Under the pieces are notes generated by a model that was given only the letters and a program-made list of their open reading frames with translations, was not told the origin of the DNA and did not search any database. Positions 7,659 to 17,117 of a stretch of 64,000 nt of DNA are shown piece by piece. The stretch is from Maritimibacter sp. 55A14 (GTDB lineage: Bacteria; Pseudomonadota; Alphaproteobacteria; Rhodobacterales; Rhodobacteraceae): the NCBI RefSeq assembly GCF_003122205.1, contig NZ_QEYE01000016.1, positions 1 through 64,000 of the forward strand, written 5' to 3'. Positions within the stretch are counted from its first letter, which is position 1, and each line of letters opens with the position of its first letter. The translations under genes and the position numbers were made by a program.

Positions 7659-10547
7659 ATGGAAACCGCCGGGAGTTTTCTGCCGATCATAGCGGCGCTG
7701 CCTTTTCTGGGCGCCCTGCTTCCGGGGCTGATGATACAGGCGGGCCGTAATACCTGCACCGCCTTCACCCTCGCCCCCACCGTCCTGGCGCTGCTGCTTC
7801 TGCTGATATCCGCGCCCGCCGTCATGCGCGGCGAAGTGCTGCTCTTCCGGCTCGACTGGTTGCCCGCGCTGGGCCTCAACGTCACCTTCATGCTCGACGG
7901 GCTTGGACTGCTCTTTGCCGGTCTGATCCTGGGGATCGGCGTGCTGATCATCCTCTATGCGCGCTTCTACCTGTCGCGCGAGGATCCGATGGGGCAGTTC
8001 TTCACCTACCTGCTGCTCTTCCAGGGCGCGATGGTGGGGATCGTACTCAGCGACAACGTGCTGCTGCTGCTGATCTTCTGGGAACTGACTTCGCTCTCCT
8101 CCTTCCTGCTGATCGGCTACTGGAAACACCTGCCCGAGGGCCGGCAAGGCGCGCGCATGGCGCTGGTCGTCACCGGCCTGGGCGGGCTTTCGATGATCGC
8201 GGGCATGTTGATCCTGGGCAATGTCGTGGGCAGCTACGACCTGAGCGTGATCCTGACGCAGAAGGAGGCAATCCAGGCCAGCCCGATGTATCTGCCCGCG
8301 CTGATCCTGATCCTCGGGGGGGCCTTCACCAAGTCGGCACAGTTCCCGTTCCATTTCTGGCTGCCGCACGCCATGGCCGCGCCGACGCCGGTGTCTGCCT
8401 ATCTGCATTCCGCCACGATGGTGAAGGCGGGACTCTTCCTGATGGCGCGGATGTGGCCGGTGCTGGCGGGTACGCCGGAATGGTTCTACCTCGTCGCCAC
8501 GACCGGGCTGGTCACGATGGTGATCGCCGCCAAGATCGCACTCTACAAGGACGACCTGAAAGCGCTTCTGGCCTTCTCCACGGTCAGCCATCTGGGCCTG
8601 ATCACCATGCTGCTGGGCTTCGGCACCAAGATGGCAGCCGTGGCGGCGGTGTTCCACATCATCAACCACGCCACGTTCAAGGCCGCGCTCTTCATGACCG
8701 CGGGGATCGTCGATCATGCGGCGCATGCCCGCGACATCAAGCGGCTGGGCGGGCTGCGGCGGCTGATGCCGGTGACCTTCGCCATTGCCACCGTCGGGGC
8801 GCTGTCGATGGCCGGCATCCCCTTGCTCAACGGGTTCCTCTCCAAGGAAATGATGCTGGAGGAAGCCGCCCATACCGTCTGGGCCCATTCGCACTGGGTG
8901 GTTCCCGTCCTGGCCACGCTCGGCGCGGTCTTCTCGGTCGCCTATTCGTTCCGCTACATCGTGCATGTCTTCCTGGGACCGGAGCGCACGGACTATCCGT
9001 CCAAGCCGCATGACCCGGAATTCGGTATGTGGGCCGCGCCGGGCTTCCTCGTGGTGCTGGTCGTGGCCATCGGCGTGGCGCCCGTGCTGGCCGAGCCGCT
9101 GGTCAAGGCCACAGCCGCTTCGGTGACCGGCGGCGGACTGCCCGATTTCCACCTGAAGATCTGGCACGGTGTCACGCCGGCGCTCTACATGTCGGCTGTC
9201 GCAGTGGCCGGCGGGGCGCTGCTGCTGGCCTTCCACGCGCCGCTGATGCGCCTGTGGCTGGCCACCCCGCGCCCCGAGGCCAAGACCATGTTCGACGCCG
9301 TCACGCGCGCCGCCACACTGGCCGGGCGCGGCTTCACCGACAGCCTGCATGACGGTGCGCTCAGCCGTTATGCAGGCATCTTCACGGTGACCGTACTGGG
9401 GGCCGGCGTGTTTGCCTGGACCGGGGGCGCGAGCCTGCCGGCCACCCGCGCGCCGCTGCCTGTGGCGCTGCTGCCCGCCGTGGGCTGGGTTCTGCTGATG
9501 GTCGCCACTTTCGCGCTGGTCGCCTTCCATCGCAACCGGCTGATGGCGCTGGTCCTGATGGGGATCGTCGGGCTGATCGTGTCGCTGGGCTTCATCTATC
9601 TTTCGGCGCCCGATCTGGCGCTGACGCAGATCTCGGTGGAGGTCGTCACGATCGTCCTGATGCTGCTCGCGCTCAATTTCCTGCCACACAGGACGCCGGC
9701 CGAAAGCGGCCCGGCGAAGCGATTCCGGGACGCCGTCGTGTCGATAGCGGGCGGCGTGGCGGTGGCCGGGCTGACCTATGCGATCCTGCTGCGCGATTTT
9801 GCGGCCGAGAGCATCTCGGCCTTTCACCTGGACAAGTCCTACAAGGGTGGCGGCGGCACCAATGTCGTCAATGTCATCCTGGTCGACTTCCGCGGCTTCG
9901 ATACGTTCGGCGAGATCATCGTGCTTGGCATCGCCGCGCTGGTGATCTTCGCACTGACCGACGCGGTGCTGCGGGGTCCCGGCGGGCGCTGGCTGACAAG
10001 CTGGGACCCGGTCGGGGACGAAGCTGGCGACCGGCACCCGCTGATGATGGTGGTGGCCACGCGGGTGATGATGCCGATTGCGCTGATGGTCGGCGTCTAC
10101 ATCTTCCTGCGCGGCCATAACGACCCCGGCGGCGGCTTCATCGCCGGGTTGATCGTCGCCATCGCCTTCCTGATGCAATACATGGCCTCCGGCTTCGCCT
10201 GGGCCGAGTCGCGCCAGCGCGTGACCTATCACGTCACCATCGGGTTCGGCGTCCTGATCGCCAGCCTGACGGGGATCGGCGCCTGGTTTGCCGGGCGCCC
10301 CTTCCTGACGAGCGATTACGGCTACATCACCATTCCGCCGCTGGAAAAATTCGAATGGGCCACCGCGATGGCCTTCGACACGGGCGTGTTCCTGACCGTG
10401 GTCGGCGCGGTGATGCTGGCGCTCAACAGCCTGTCGAGCATGGCGCGGCGCACCGGCGAGACGGTGAACATCTTCCCGATGGACATCAACCCGGCGCGTA
10501 GCGATGACGACGACGATGGCGAAGGCGAAGGCGAAGGGGGGCGGTAA
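7659..10547 (+). CDS. mrpA: Na+(K+)/H+ antiporter subunit MrpAB (fused A and B)
   Basis: About 962 residues. The first ~620 form a NuoL-like MrpA with many membrane segments and the conserved proton-channel region (FHFWLPHAMAAPTPVSAYLH near residue 230). The tail from about residue 790 is an MrpB-like membrane domain (LMVGVYIFLRGHNDPGGGF). A and B are separate genes in most bacteria, whereas fused A-B subunits occur in alphaproteobacterial Pha systems. The complex exports sodium or potassium in exchange for protons at the inner membrane. I prefer the ATG at 7659 over 7650 because AAGGGGGG is then 10 bp away. First gene of mrpABCDEFG. Confidence 0.93.
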   Translation: METAGSFLPIIAALPFLGALLPGLMIQAGRNTCTAFTLAPTVLALLLLLISAPAVMRGEVLLFRLDWLPALGLNVTFMLDGLGLLFAGLILGIGVLIILYARFYLSREDPMGQFFTYLLLFQGAMVGIVLSDNVLLLLIFWELTSLSSFLLIGYWKHLPEGRQGARMALVVTGLGGLSMIAGMLILGNVVGSYDLSVILTQKEAIQASPMYLPALILILGGAFTKSAQFPFHFWLPHAMAAPTPVSAYLHSATMVKAGLFLMARMWPVLAGTPEWFYLVATTGLVTMVIAAKIALYKDDLKALLAFSTVSHLGLITMLLGFGTKMAAVAAVFHIINHATFKAALFMTAGIVDHAAHARDIKRLGGLRRLMPVTFAIATVGALSMAGIPLLNGFLSKEMMLEEAAHTVWAHSHWVVPVLATLGAVFSVAYSFRYIVHVFLGPERTDYPSKPHDPEFGMWAAPGFLVVLVVAIGVAPVLAEPLVKATAASVTGGGLPDFHLKIWHGVTPALYMSAVAVAGGALLLAFHAPLMRLWLATPRPEAKTMFDAVTRAATLAGRGFTDSLHDGALSRYAGIFTVTVLGAGVFAWTGGASLPATRAPLPVALLPAVGWVLLMVATFALVAFHRNRLMALVLMGIVGLIVSLGFIYLSAPDLALTQISVEVVTIVLMLLALNFLPHRTPAESGPAKRFRDAVVSIAGGVAVAGLTYAILLRDFAAESISAFHLDKSYKGGGGTNVVNVILVDFRGFDTFGEIIVLGIAALVIFALTDAVLRGPGGRWLTSWDPVGDEAGDRHPLMMVVATRVMMPIALMVGVYIFLRGHNDPGGGFIAGLIVAIAFLMQYMASGFAWAESRQRVTYHVTIGFGVLIASLTGIGAWFAGRPFLTSDYGYITIPPLEKFEWATAMAFDTGVFLTVVGAVMLALNSLSSMARRTGETVNIFPMDINPARSDDDDDGEGEGEGGR

Positions 10548-10548
10548 C

Positions 10549-10899
10549 TTGGAATTGCTCGTGGCAAGCACCATAGGCGTGCTGACGGCGGCGGGGATCT
10601 ACCTGGTCCTGCGGCTGCGCACCTTTCCGGTGATCATCGGCATCTCGCTGCTGACCTATGCGGTCAACGTCTTCCTCTTCGCCACGGGGCGGCTGGTCGT
10701 GAACCTGCCGCCGGTGTTGCGCGACGGGGTCGACACCTATACCGATCCGTTGCCGCAGGCGCTGGTGCTGACGGCGATCGTGATCTCCTTCGGCATGACA
10801 GCGGTGGTGGTGATGCTGGCGCTCGGCGCCTATCTGGCCTCGCGCACCGACGGGGTCAACCTGCCCGCCGCGGACGCAGACGAGGAGGCCGGCGAATGA
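10549..10899 (+). CDS. mrpC: Antiporter subunit MrpC
   Basis: 116 residues with three membrane segments, NuoK-like. I place the start at a TTG (10549), which gives the usual MELLVAS opening, 1 bp past the mrpAB stop. The open frame extends to 10504 but that part lies inside mrpAB and encodes a Lys/Gly-rich run unlike the family. A GGGGGGCGG stretch serves as ribosome site. The last 4 bp overlap the mrpD start. Confidence 0.9.
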   Translation: MELLVASTIGVLTAAGIYLVLRLRTFPVIIGISLLTYAVNVFLFATGRLVVNLPPVLRDGVDTYTDPLPQALVLTAIVISFGMTAVVVMLALGAYLASRTDGVNLPAADADEEAGE

Positions 10900-12437
10900 A
10901 CCACTGGGTCATCGTTCCGATCGTCCTGCCCGCCACGATGGCCGCGATCCTCGTTCTGTCCATGCGCCACCACCCGACACTGGAGAGGGTCTTCTCCGTC
11001 GCGACCTGCGCCGTTCTGGTCGCGGTCTGCACGGGGCTTATGGCGCTGGCGGCAAGCGGCACAATTGATGTCTACGAGCTTGGCAACTGGCCTGCGCCCT
11101 TCGGCATCGTGCTGGTGCTCGACCGGCTGTCGGCGCTGATGATCGTACTGACCGCAGTTCTGGCGCTGGCGGTGCTTCTCTATGCGATCGGGTCGGGATG
11201 GGATCAGCGCGGGCGCCATTTTCACGCGCTTTTCCAGTTCCAGCTCATGGGCATTTTCGGGGCCTTTCTGACCGGCGACGCTTTCAACCTCTTCGTCTTC
11301 TTCGAGGTGCTGCTCATCGCCTCGTACGGGCTGATGATCCATGGCGGCGGGCGGCGCAGGCTGCGCGCGGGCGTGCAATACGTGGTCTACAACCTTCTGG
11401 GCTCGACCCTGTTTCTCTTCGCGCTGGGCACGCTCTATGCCGTAACGGGCACGCTCAACATGGCCGACCTGGCCGAACGCATCTCCGCCATCCCGGCCGA
11501 TGACAGCGCATTGCTGCGGGTGGGGGCGATCCTTCTGCTGCTGGTCTTCGCGATCAAGGCAGCACTGCTGCCGCTGCATTTCTGGCTGCCCGAGACGTAT
11601 GCCGAAGCGCCCGCCCCGGTGGCCGCGCTCTTCGCGGTCATGACCAAGGTCGGGGCCTACGCGATCCTGCGCATGTACACGCTGGTCTTCGGCCCGGAGC
11701 TGGGCGCCACGTCCGACATGATCGGCCCGCTTATCATGGGCGCGGCCCTTGTGACGCTGGCCGTCGGCATGGTCGGCATTCTGGGCGCGCGCAGGCTGGG
11801 CCGGCTGGCGGCCTTCGCGGCCATCGGCTCGATGGGCACGCTGCTGATCGGGCTTTCGGTTTTCACGCACCAGAGCACGGTTGCCGCGCTTTACTACACG
11901 ATCCATTCGTCGCTGGCCGGCGCGCTGCTTTTCCTCGTGGTCGATCTGGTGCGCGAGCAGCGCGGTACCGCGGGCGATCTGCAGGAACCGGCGCCGCCCA
12001 TGGCGCAGCAAGGGCTGCTGGCCGCACTTTTCTTCGGTGCGGCGATCGCCGTGGCCGGCATGCCGCCGCTCTCGGGCTTCGTCGGCAAGCTGCTGGTACT
12101 CGACGCGGTGCGCGAGACCACGCATGTCTGGGTGATCTGGTCCACGATCCTGGTCACGTCACTGGTCGCAATGCTGGGCTTCGCGCAGGCCGGCAGCGTG
12201 GTCTTCTGGAAGACCGCGCCGGAGCCCGAGGACACGCCCGTACTCGAGGACGCCGCCGCCGAGGCCGTGACCGCGCCACAACCGCCGGTGCTGCCCGTGG
12301 TCGCGACTTTCGGGCTGCTTTTCACCGTGGTCGCGCTGTCGGTGCTCGCCGGCCCGGTCACGGGTTATCTGGAGGCCACGGCCGACCAGCTCTATGCGCC
12401 GGAGGGCTATATCATGGCCGTCATCGGGCAACGTTGA
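10896..12437 (+). CDS. mrpD: Antiporter subunit MrpD
   Basis: 513 residues, a NuoM/N-like membrane protein with about 14 helices. Characteristic segments are LFQFQLMGIFGAFLTGDAFN near residue 105 and KAALLPLHFWLPETYAEAPA near residue 225, with the conserved Lys and Glu residues of the proton path. ATGA overlap with mrpC. With MrpA it forms the probable proton- and cation-translocating core. Confidence 0.94.
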   Translation: MNHWVIVPIVLPATMAAILVLSMRHHPTLERVFSVATCAVLVAVCTGLMALAASGTIDVYELGNWPAPFGIVLVLDRLSALMIVLTAVLALAVLLYAIGSGWDQRGRHFHALFQFQLMGIFGAFLTGDAFNLFVFFEVLLIASYGLMIHGGGRRRLRAGVQYVVYNLLGSTLFLFALGTLYAVTGTLNMADLAERISAIPADDSALLRVGAILLLLVFAIKAALLPLHFWLPETYAEAPAPVAALFAVMTKVGAYAILRMYTLVFGPELGATSDMIGPLIMGAALVTLAVGMVGILGARRLGRLAAFAAIGSMGTLLIGLSVFTHQSTVAALYYTIHSSLAGALLFLVVDLVREQRGTAGDLQEPAPPMAQQGLLAALFFGAAIAVAGMPPLSGFVGKLLVLDAVRETTHVWVIWSTILVTSLVAMLGFAQAGSVVFWKTAPEPEDTPVLEDAAAEAVTAPQPPVLPVVATFGLLFTVVALSVLAGPVTGYLEATADQLYAPEGYIMAVIGQR

Positions 12438-12450
12438 AGGAGGCGGAGAG

Positions 12451-12942
12451 ATGCTGCGCAAGTGCCTGCCCCACCCGTATCTGACCCTGACGCTGATCGT
12501 CGTGTGGCAGATGCTGGTCAACAAGATCACGCTGGGCAATCTGGTGCTGGGGCTGATCCTGGCGTTGATCATCCCGGTCATCACATCCGCCTACTGGCCC
12601 AACCGACCGCGGCTGATGAACTTCCCCCGTATCGTGGAATACATCGCCGTCGCCATCTGGGACATCGTGGTAGCGAATGTGCAGGTGGCCTACATCATCC
12701 TCTTCAAGACCAACGCGAACACCCACCCGGCCTGGATTTCCATCCCGCTGGATCTGCGCACGCCCGAGGCCATCACCGTGCTGGCGGGCACGATCACGCT
12801 GACGCCCGGCACCGTGTCGAGCGATGTCGCGGCCGACGGGCGCACGCTGCTCGTCCACTGCCTCGACGCGCCCGACCCCGACGCGGTGCGCGACGGCATC
12901 AAGTCCCGCTATGAGCGCCGCCTGATGGAGATATTCGAATGA
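12451..12942 (+). CDS. mrpE: Antiporter subunit MrpE
   Basis: 163 residues with two or three N-terminal membrane helices and a soluble C-terminal domain containing TLTPGTVSSDV, typical of MrpE. ATG at 12451 with GAAGGAGG upstream; the open frame extends 19 codons further back but overlaps mrpD. The stop overlaps mrpF by 4 bp. Confidence 0.93.
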   Translation: MLRKCLPHPYLTLTLIVVWQMLVNKITLGNLVLGLILALIIPVITSAYWPNRPRLMNFPRIVEYIAVAIWDIVVANVQVAYIILFKTNANTHPAWISIPLDLRTPEAITVLAGTITLTPGTVSSDVAADGRTLLVHCLDAPDPDAVRDGIKSRYERRLMEIFE

Positions 12943-13208
12943 TCGACTACGCCCTCCTCTTCGCCTTCGGCTGTTTCGGTATTGCGCTGCTGCTGAACAT
13001 CTATCGCGTCATCAAGTCACCGGGCATCGGTGACCGCATCCTGGCGCTCGACACGATGGTGGTGAACGCCATCGCGCTGCTCGCGCTCTACGGCATCCAC
13101 AAGGGCACCACGGTCTATTTCGAGGCCTCCATGATCTTCGCGATGACCGGCTTCATCTCCACCGTGTCCTATACGCGCTTCGTGCTGCGCGGCGACATCA
13201 TCGAATAG
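12939..13208 (+). CDS. mrpF: Antiporter subunit MrpF
   Basis: 89 residues with three membrane helices. The GPGIGDRILALDTM-like loop (here SPGIGDRILALDTM) is the family signature. ATGA overlap with mrpE and a 10-bp gap to mrpG. Confidence 0.93.
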   Translation: MIDYALLFAFGCFGIALLLNIYRVIKSPGIGDRILALDTMVVNAIALLALYGIHKGTTVYFEASMIFAMTGFISTVSYTRFVLRGDIIE

Positions 13209-13218
13209 GGGGCGGACC

Positions 13219-13605
13219 ATGCTCGCGGATATCCTCATCTCGGCGTTCCTGGTGGTCAGCGGCGTCTTCGGACTGACCGGATCCTTCGGGCTCATCAAGC
13301 TGCCCCATCCGATGATGCGCCTGCACGCGCCCACCAAGGCCACGACGCTGGGCGTCGGCGGGGCACTGATCGCCTCGATGCTCTTTTTCCATTTCAAGCT
13401 GGACCAGTTCTCGTTCCACGAGTTGATGATCGCGCTCTTTCTCTTCATGACGGCGCCGGTGACGGGGCTCTTCATCGCCAAGGTGCATCTGCACCGCAAC
13501 GAGACGCCTGACACGCTGCCGCCCACCAGCACCGACCGTCCCTGGGCGAGCTATGAGAGCGACGCGGAGCGTGCGAAAATCGAGGAGGCAAGGGAAGCCG
13601 ACTGA
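13219..13605 (+). CDS. mrpG: Antiporter subunit MrpG
   Basis: 128 residues with three membrane helices. The loop LIKLPHPMMRLHAPTKATTL is the MrpG signature. It ends the mrp operon. The hydrophilic tail (about 30 residues) is longer than the minimum for the family. AGGGGGCGGACC lies just before the ATG. Confidence 0.93.
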   Translation: MLADILISAFLVVSGVFGLTGSFGLIKLPHPMMRLHAPTKATTLGVGGALIASMLFFHFKLDQFSFHELMIALFLFMTAPVTGLFIAKVHLHRNETPDTLPPTSTDRPWASYESDAERAKIEEAREAD

Positions 13606-14015
13606 TCCGCCGCTCCGGCCTTGCCACGCCTGCCGATTCACGCCTTGGGCCTGCGGGAGAGGACCGGCCCCGGACAGGGTGCCGTCAGGAATGCGGCTCT
13701 CGGACCGGTCATGCCCGGCCGGACGAGCCTTCACTGAAAAACGCGTTCCGGAGCCAGATCCCGATACTTGCCCAATCCGCGAACGACCCGCGCAAGGCCG
13801 ATCCAATGTCTATTACGGATATCGCCGGACTTCCCCGGAGAGGATAGTGGTGCCGCTGAAGGGCAACGAATACCCATATCTTGCGTTCTCGCCTCGTCTC
13901 GCCCACATTGGAAGATCTTATCTTATCTTGTTTCTTAAAGGCCAATCAGCATCAGGTCATTTCAAGCCATCTCACCCCATGCTATATGTTGTGGGTGGAT
14001 ACAAAGGTGGTCTGA
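13606..14015. other. Gene-free junction between mrpG and the integrase
   Basis: 410 bp with no supported gene and no tRNA-like sequence. The first ~220 bp are GC-rich like the mrp side. From about 13860 the sequence becomes AT-richer (for example a TCTTATCTTATCTTG stretch at 13916-13930), marking entry into foreign DNA. An attachment site for the integrase is expected near here, but I found no direct repeat partner. Confidence 0.5.
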
Positions 14016-15209
14016 ATGACACGGGCATTGAACAGGCTCTCTGCGGCAAAGGTCCGATCGGCACCTCCGGGGAAATATGCCGATGGTGGTGGCCTCTGGC
14101 TCAACAAACGCCCTGACGGCGGGGCGCAGTGGATTCTCCGCGTCACCGTGCACGGGCGTCGTCGCGAGATGGGGTTGGGATCCCTGCAACATGTCTCACT
14201 TAAGGAGGCTCGCGAAGAGGCTGAGAAATGGCGCGCCATCGCGCGCAAGGGTGTCGACCCCGTGAAAGAACGGCAGCGCCTGTCCCGCGTGGCGTCGCGG
14301 AACATGCATTTGCTGCGGGACGTTGCACGGGATGCCTTCGAGAGCCGCAAGGCCGACCTGAAGGGCGACGGCAAGGCGGGCCGCTGGTTCTCTCCCCTCG
14401 AGCTCCATGTTCTGCCCAGGCTTGGGGGAGTTCCCGTCTCGCAGATCGACCAGCAGGACATCCGCGACACCTTGCGTCCGATCTGGCACACGAAGGCGGA
14501 CACCGCGCGCAAGGCAATGAACCGCCTCGGACTATGCCTCAAGCACGCCGCTGCCCTCGGCCTCGATGTCGATCTGCAAGCCACCGAGAAAGCCAAGGCC
14601 CTGCTCGGTCGGCAGAAGCACAAGGTCCAGCACGTGCCGGCGCTCGCCTGGCGGGAGGTCCCGGAGTTCTACGCAAGCTTGGCCGATGGGACGATCACCC
14701 ATCTGGCGCTTCGCCTGTTGATCCTGACCGCCGTCCGGTCGAAGCCCCTCCGTTTCCTGCGGCTCGAGCAAGTCGCCGGGGATGTCTGGACGGTCCCGGG
14801 CGAGATGCAGAAAGGCCATCGCGACCGAACGCCTGATCTCGCCGTACCGCTGTCGAGCGAAGCGATGGCCGTGATCGAGGAGGCCAGGCCGTTCGCGCGC
14901 GAAGGCTTCCTGTTTCCGAGCGTCCGCAAGGGTGTGATCAGCGATGCCACCATGGCCCGCCTGATGGAACGCCGGGGGATGGAGGCGCGACCGCACGGCT
15001 TTCGCTCCAGCTTCCGCGACTGGTGTGCCGAGGCGACGGACACGCCGCCCGAGGTCGCCGAAACGGCCCTCGGCCACGTCGTCGGCGGATCGGTCGAACG
15101 CGCCTATCGGCGGACCGATTTCCTCGAGCAGCGGCGCGTCTTGATGGAGCGGTGGGCCGATCATGTCAGCGGCGGAAGTGGTCAAGTCATGAGGGTGGCA
15201 AATGGCTGA
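14016..15209 (+). CDS. Tyrosine-type integrase, P4-like (DUF4102 N-terminal domain)
   Basis: 397 residues. The N-terminal arm-binding domain (LSAAKVRSAPPGKYADGGGL) is of the DUF4102 type found in P4-like integrases. The catalytic domain shows Arg in LTAVRSKPLR, His-x-x-Arg in PHGFRSSFRDW, His in ALGHVVG and the nucleophile Tyr in ERAYRRTDF. It should integrate and, with an excisionase, excise a genetic element. Usual targets are tRNA or tmRNA genes, but none is visible upstream. It is the first gene of a block of lower GC content; its stop overlaps the next start by 8 bp. Confidence 0.92.
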   Translation: MTRALNRLSAAKVRSAPPGKYADGGGLWLNKRPDGGAQWILRVTVHGRRREMGLGSLQHVSLKEAREEAEKWRAIARKGVDPVKERQRLSRVASRNMHLLRDVARDAFESRKADLKGDGKAGRWFSPLELHVLPRLGGVPVSQIDQQDIRDTLRPIWHTKADTARKAMNRLGLCLKHAAALGLDVDLQATEKAKALLGRQKHKVQHVPALAWREVPEFYASLADGTITHLALRLLILTAVRSKPLRFLRLEQVAGDVWTVPGEMQKGHRDRTPDLAVPLSSEAMAVIEEARPFAREGFLFPSVRKGVISDATMARLMERRGMEARPHGFRSSFRDWCAEATDTPPEVAETALGHVVGGSVERAYRRTDFLEQRRVLMERWADHVSGGSGQVMRVANG

Positions 15210-16098
15210 GACCAACTCGTCACGGCCGTGGGGTTGGGAACCGCTTCTTGAGGCGCGTCGGTGGGACGATCTCGAAGACTGGTGCACGCAGTGGCAAATC
15301 AATCATCCTGACGATACGGCCCCATTTCGGGCGTTGTTGACGGCACTTCGGGAGGTCGTTCCAACGATCGTTGAAGAGAACGGCATGGAGAGCAGGGAAC
15401 GGCATCTCAGATGCGACGATGACCCGAAACGCTGGGACGGCCGGGAGGAGCTTAAAGGCGCTGCAAAAATGCTTGAGATTGGAGAACTTGAAGCCGCGAT
15501 CAAGGGGGCTCCGCCGGTGGCTTCAGAGGCATGGCGCAGAAATCGCGAGATCATCGAGACGGATCTCCACGAGTGTATCGATGCGGAGGAAGTCACGCAG
15601 GGTGCGGAGGAACTCTCGCGACGGGGACATGCGCGCGAGGCTCTGGATCTGCTTCGTTATATTGACTTCACGACCTCGTTCCTGCGCGGCGAAATGGACT
15701 CGGAGGAAGATCGGGACTGGATGAATGAGGCGATCGCCGAGGTCGCCAATCTCGCTTTTGAAGCGGGGCGTCACACCCAAGTGGCCTGGGGCAAGGAGTT
15801 CGAGGAACTCGCGGCTATTCGTGCGAAGCAGACTCATACTCTGGCTCACAAGAACGAAGGACGACGCACATACAACGCCGAACGTACAGCTAAAAAGAAT
15901 GCGTGGATAAAGCACGCAGAATTGGTCGAAGCCAGTTTGTCGCGTGACGTGACCGGATCTGCGCGGGCAGAGTATATCCTGAAGAACTGGAGGAAGATCG
16001 GCGTAGAAGGTCAACGACCAGCCCCACCCAGTAAGAAAACATTAGAGAACTGGATTTCCGAAAGGAAAAAGAAAAAAGCCTCCCGCACACGTTCGTGA
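15202..16098 (+). CDS. Element-borne hypothetical protein
   Basis: 298 residues, acidic in the middle and strongly basic at the end (KKKKASRTRS). The first 60 residues contain several Trp (WGWEPLLEARRWDDLEDW). A possible DNA-binding region at about 215-290 carries RTYNAERTAKKNAW and ENWISERKK. No family is recognised. It overlaps the integrase by 8 bp, so both are probably translated together, suggesting an element maintenance or regulatory role. Confidence 0.6.
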   Translation: MAETNSSRPWGWEPLLEARRWDDLEDWCTQWQINHPDDTAPFRALLTALREVVPTIVEENGMESRERHLRCDDDPKRWDGREELKGAAKMLEIGELEAAIKGAPPVASEAWRRNREIIETDLHECIDAEEVTQGAEELSRRGHAREALDLLRYIDFTTSFLRGEMDSEEDRDWMNEAIAEVANLAFEAGRHTQVAWGKEFEELAAIRAKQTHTLAHKNEGRRTYNAERTAKKNAWIKHAELVEASLSRDVTGSARAEYILKNWRKIGVEGQRPAPPSKKTLENWISERKKKKASRTRS

Positions 16099-16176
16099 CC
16101 GGGAGAACTGAACAAGTAGATCTCAACCAAACGCAAGCGAATGCATTGGTTCGCAAATCAAACGTGAGGCTGAGCA

Positions 16177-16437
16177 ATGACGGAAAACCATTCAGGCAAT
16201 TATGCGACCGCCGGCATAGACATGGGAATGCCGGTGATGAGCGGCCAAACGGTTGTGGATCCTCTGATCCGCGACGCGGAAGGTGCCGCGATGCTGGGCT
16301 GCTCCAAAGCGACCTGGTGGCGCCGGGTGGCTGACGGCACACTGCCGCCGCCCCTGAAAATTGGCGGCATGTCGCGCTGGAAACGATCTGATGTTTTGGC
16401 CGTCATCGAACGGGCCGCGAACGAGCGCGCTTCTTAA
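16177..16437 (+). CDS. AlpA-like helix-turn-helix protein, possible excisionase
   Basis: 86 residues. The C-terminal 55 residues match the AlpA/MerR-like winged helix of small phage and island regulators: IRDAEGAAMLGCSKATWWRRV is the helix-turn-helix and LPPPLKIGGMSRWKRSDV the wing. Such proteins bind DNA to promote excision or activate the integrase. GAGGCTGAGC serves as ribosome site. The next gene starts directly after its stop codon. Confidence 0.8.
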   Translation: MTENHSGNYATAGIDMGMPVMSGQTVVDPLIRDAEGAAMLGCSKATWWRRVADGTLPPPLKIGGMSRWKRSDVLAVIERAANERAS

Positions 16438-17109
16438 ATGAGCACTCTACCCAGTATGCGACCGGGCGGGGCACCATCTTCTTGTTCACTTAGTGAAGAT
16501 GCCGCACCGGCTACGGTCGGTGAAACGAACGAGGCAGTCATGCAAGGAATTCAGATGTTAACATGCACTACCCGTGATGCGATGCCCTTCTCGGGCTGCC
16601 CGGGTTCTGCGCAATGCGAGCTTCAGAAGCGTCGGAACGCGATGCAAAAATACGCCAAACGTGACCACAAGCGCGCAGCGCGAATGCTGGGCTATAGTCT
16701 CACTCTCGGCACCGTCGAGGGCTGGGAAGCGGCGTCGGAAATTTGGCGATTGCGACTGACTGCCACCGAACGTGCGGCGCTCAGTTGGGCCGCCCTGAGG
16801 TCGCTTGACCCGGATCAGGCCACCATGGTCGCCGAAACCGTTCTCGGCGGTGCCGGGGCGCCATTGCCACCGCTCATGGACCCGATGACCGATGCGCGAT
16901 GGTGGGTAGAGCACGCCAGTTCGGCGGAAATCGAGTCTTACCTCTTGGCCATCCTCAAGCGTGTCAATCCGTGTGTACTCGACATCCGGGCCCGGAAGAC
17001 ACTGTTCTGGACTCTATGGGTGTCCTTTTGTTCACGAGATCAGCGTGCTTTCCTCGCTCGGGCTAAAGGGAAATGGGAAGTTTTCCCCGGAAGCGGTGTC
17101 GAAGGGTGA
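16438..17109 (+). CDS. Element-borne hypothetical protein
   Basis: 223 residues starting immediately after the AlpA-like stop. A Cys motif (FSGCPGSAQCELQKRR, about residues 52-67) is followed by a basic segment and a helical domain. I recognise no family. It is adjacent to the RepA-like ATPase gene, which begins 8 bp after its stop. The first 35 residues look unordered, so an internal start is possible. Confidence 0.55.
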   Translation: MSTLPSMRPGGAPSSCSLSEDAAPATVGETNEAVMQGIQMLTCTTRDAMPFSGCPGSAQCELQKRRNAMQKYAKRDHKRAARMLGYSLTLGTVEGWEAASEIWRLRLTATERAALSWAALRSLDPDQATMVAETVLGGAGAPLPPLMDPMTDARWWVEHASSAEIESYLLAILKRVNPCVLDIRARKTLFWTLWVSFCSRDQRAFLARAKGKWEVFPGSGVEG

Positions 17110-17117
17110 ATACGCCC

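Noticed and set aside
7509-10574. A 1021-codon open frame on the minus strand
   Set aside because: It lies fully opposite mrpAB, is rich in His/Gln/Arg/Asp of the kind produced by antisense reading of GC-rich DNA, and has no ribosome site.
10830-12125. A 431-codon minus-strand frame opposite mrpD
   Set aside because: Antisense shadow of a clear membrane protein gene with the same composition bias.
13606-14015. tRNA or tmRNA gene beside the integrase
   Set aside because: No cloverleaf-like sequence, T-loop GGTTCAA motif or CCA end could be found.
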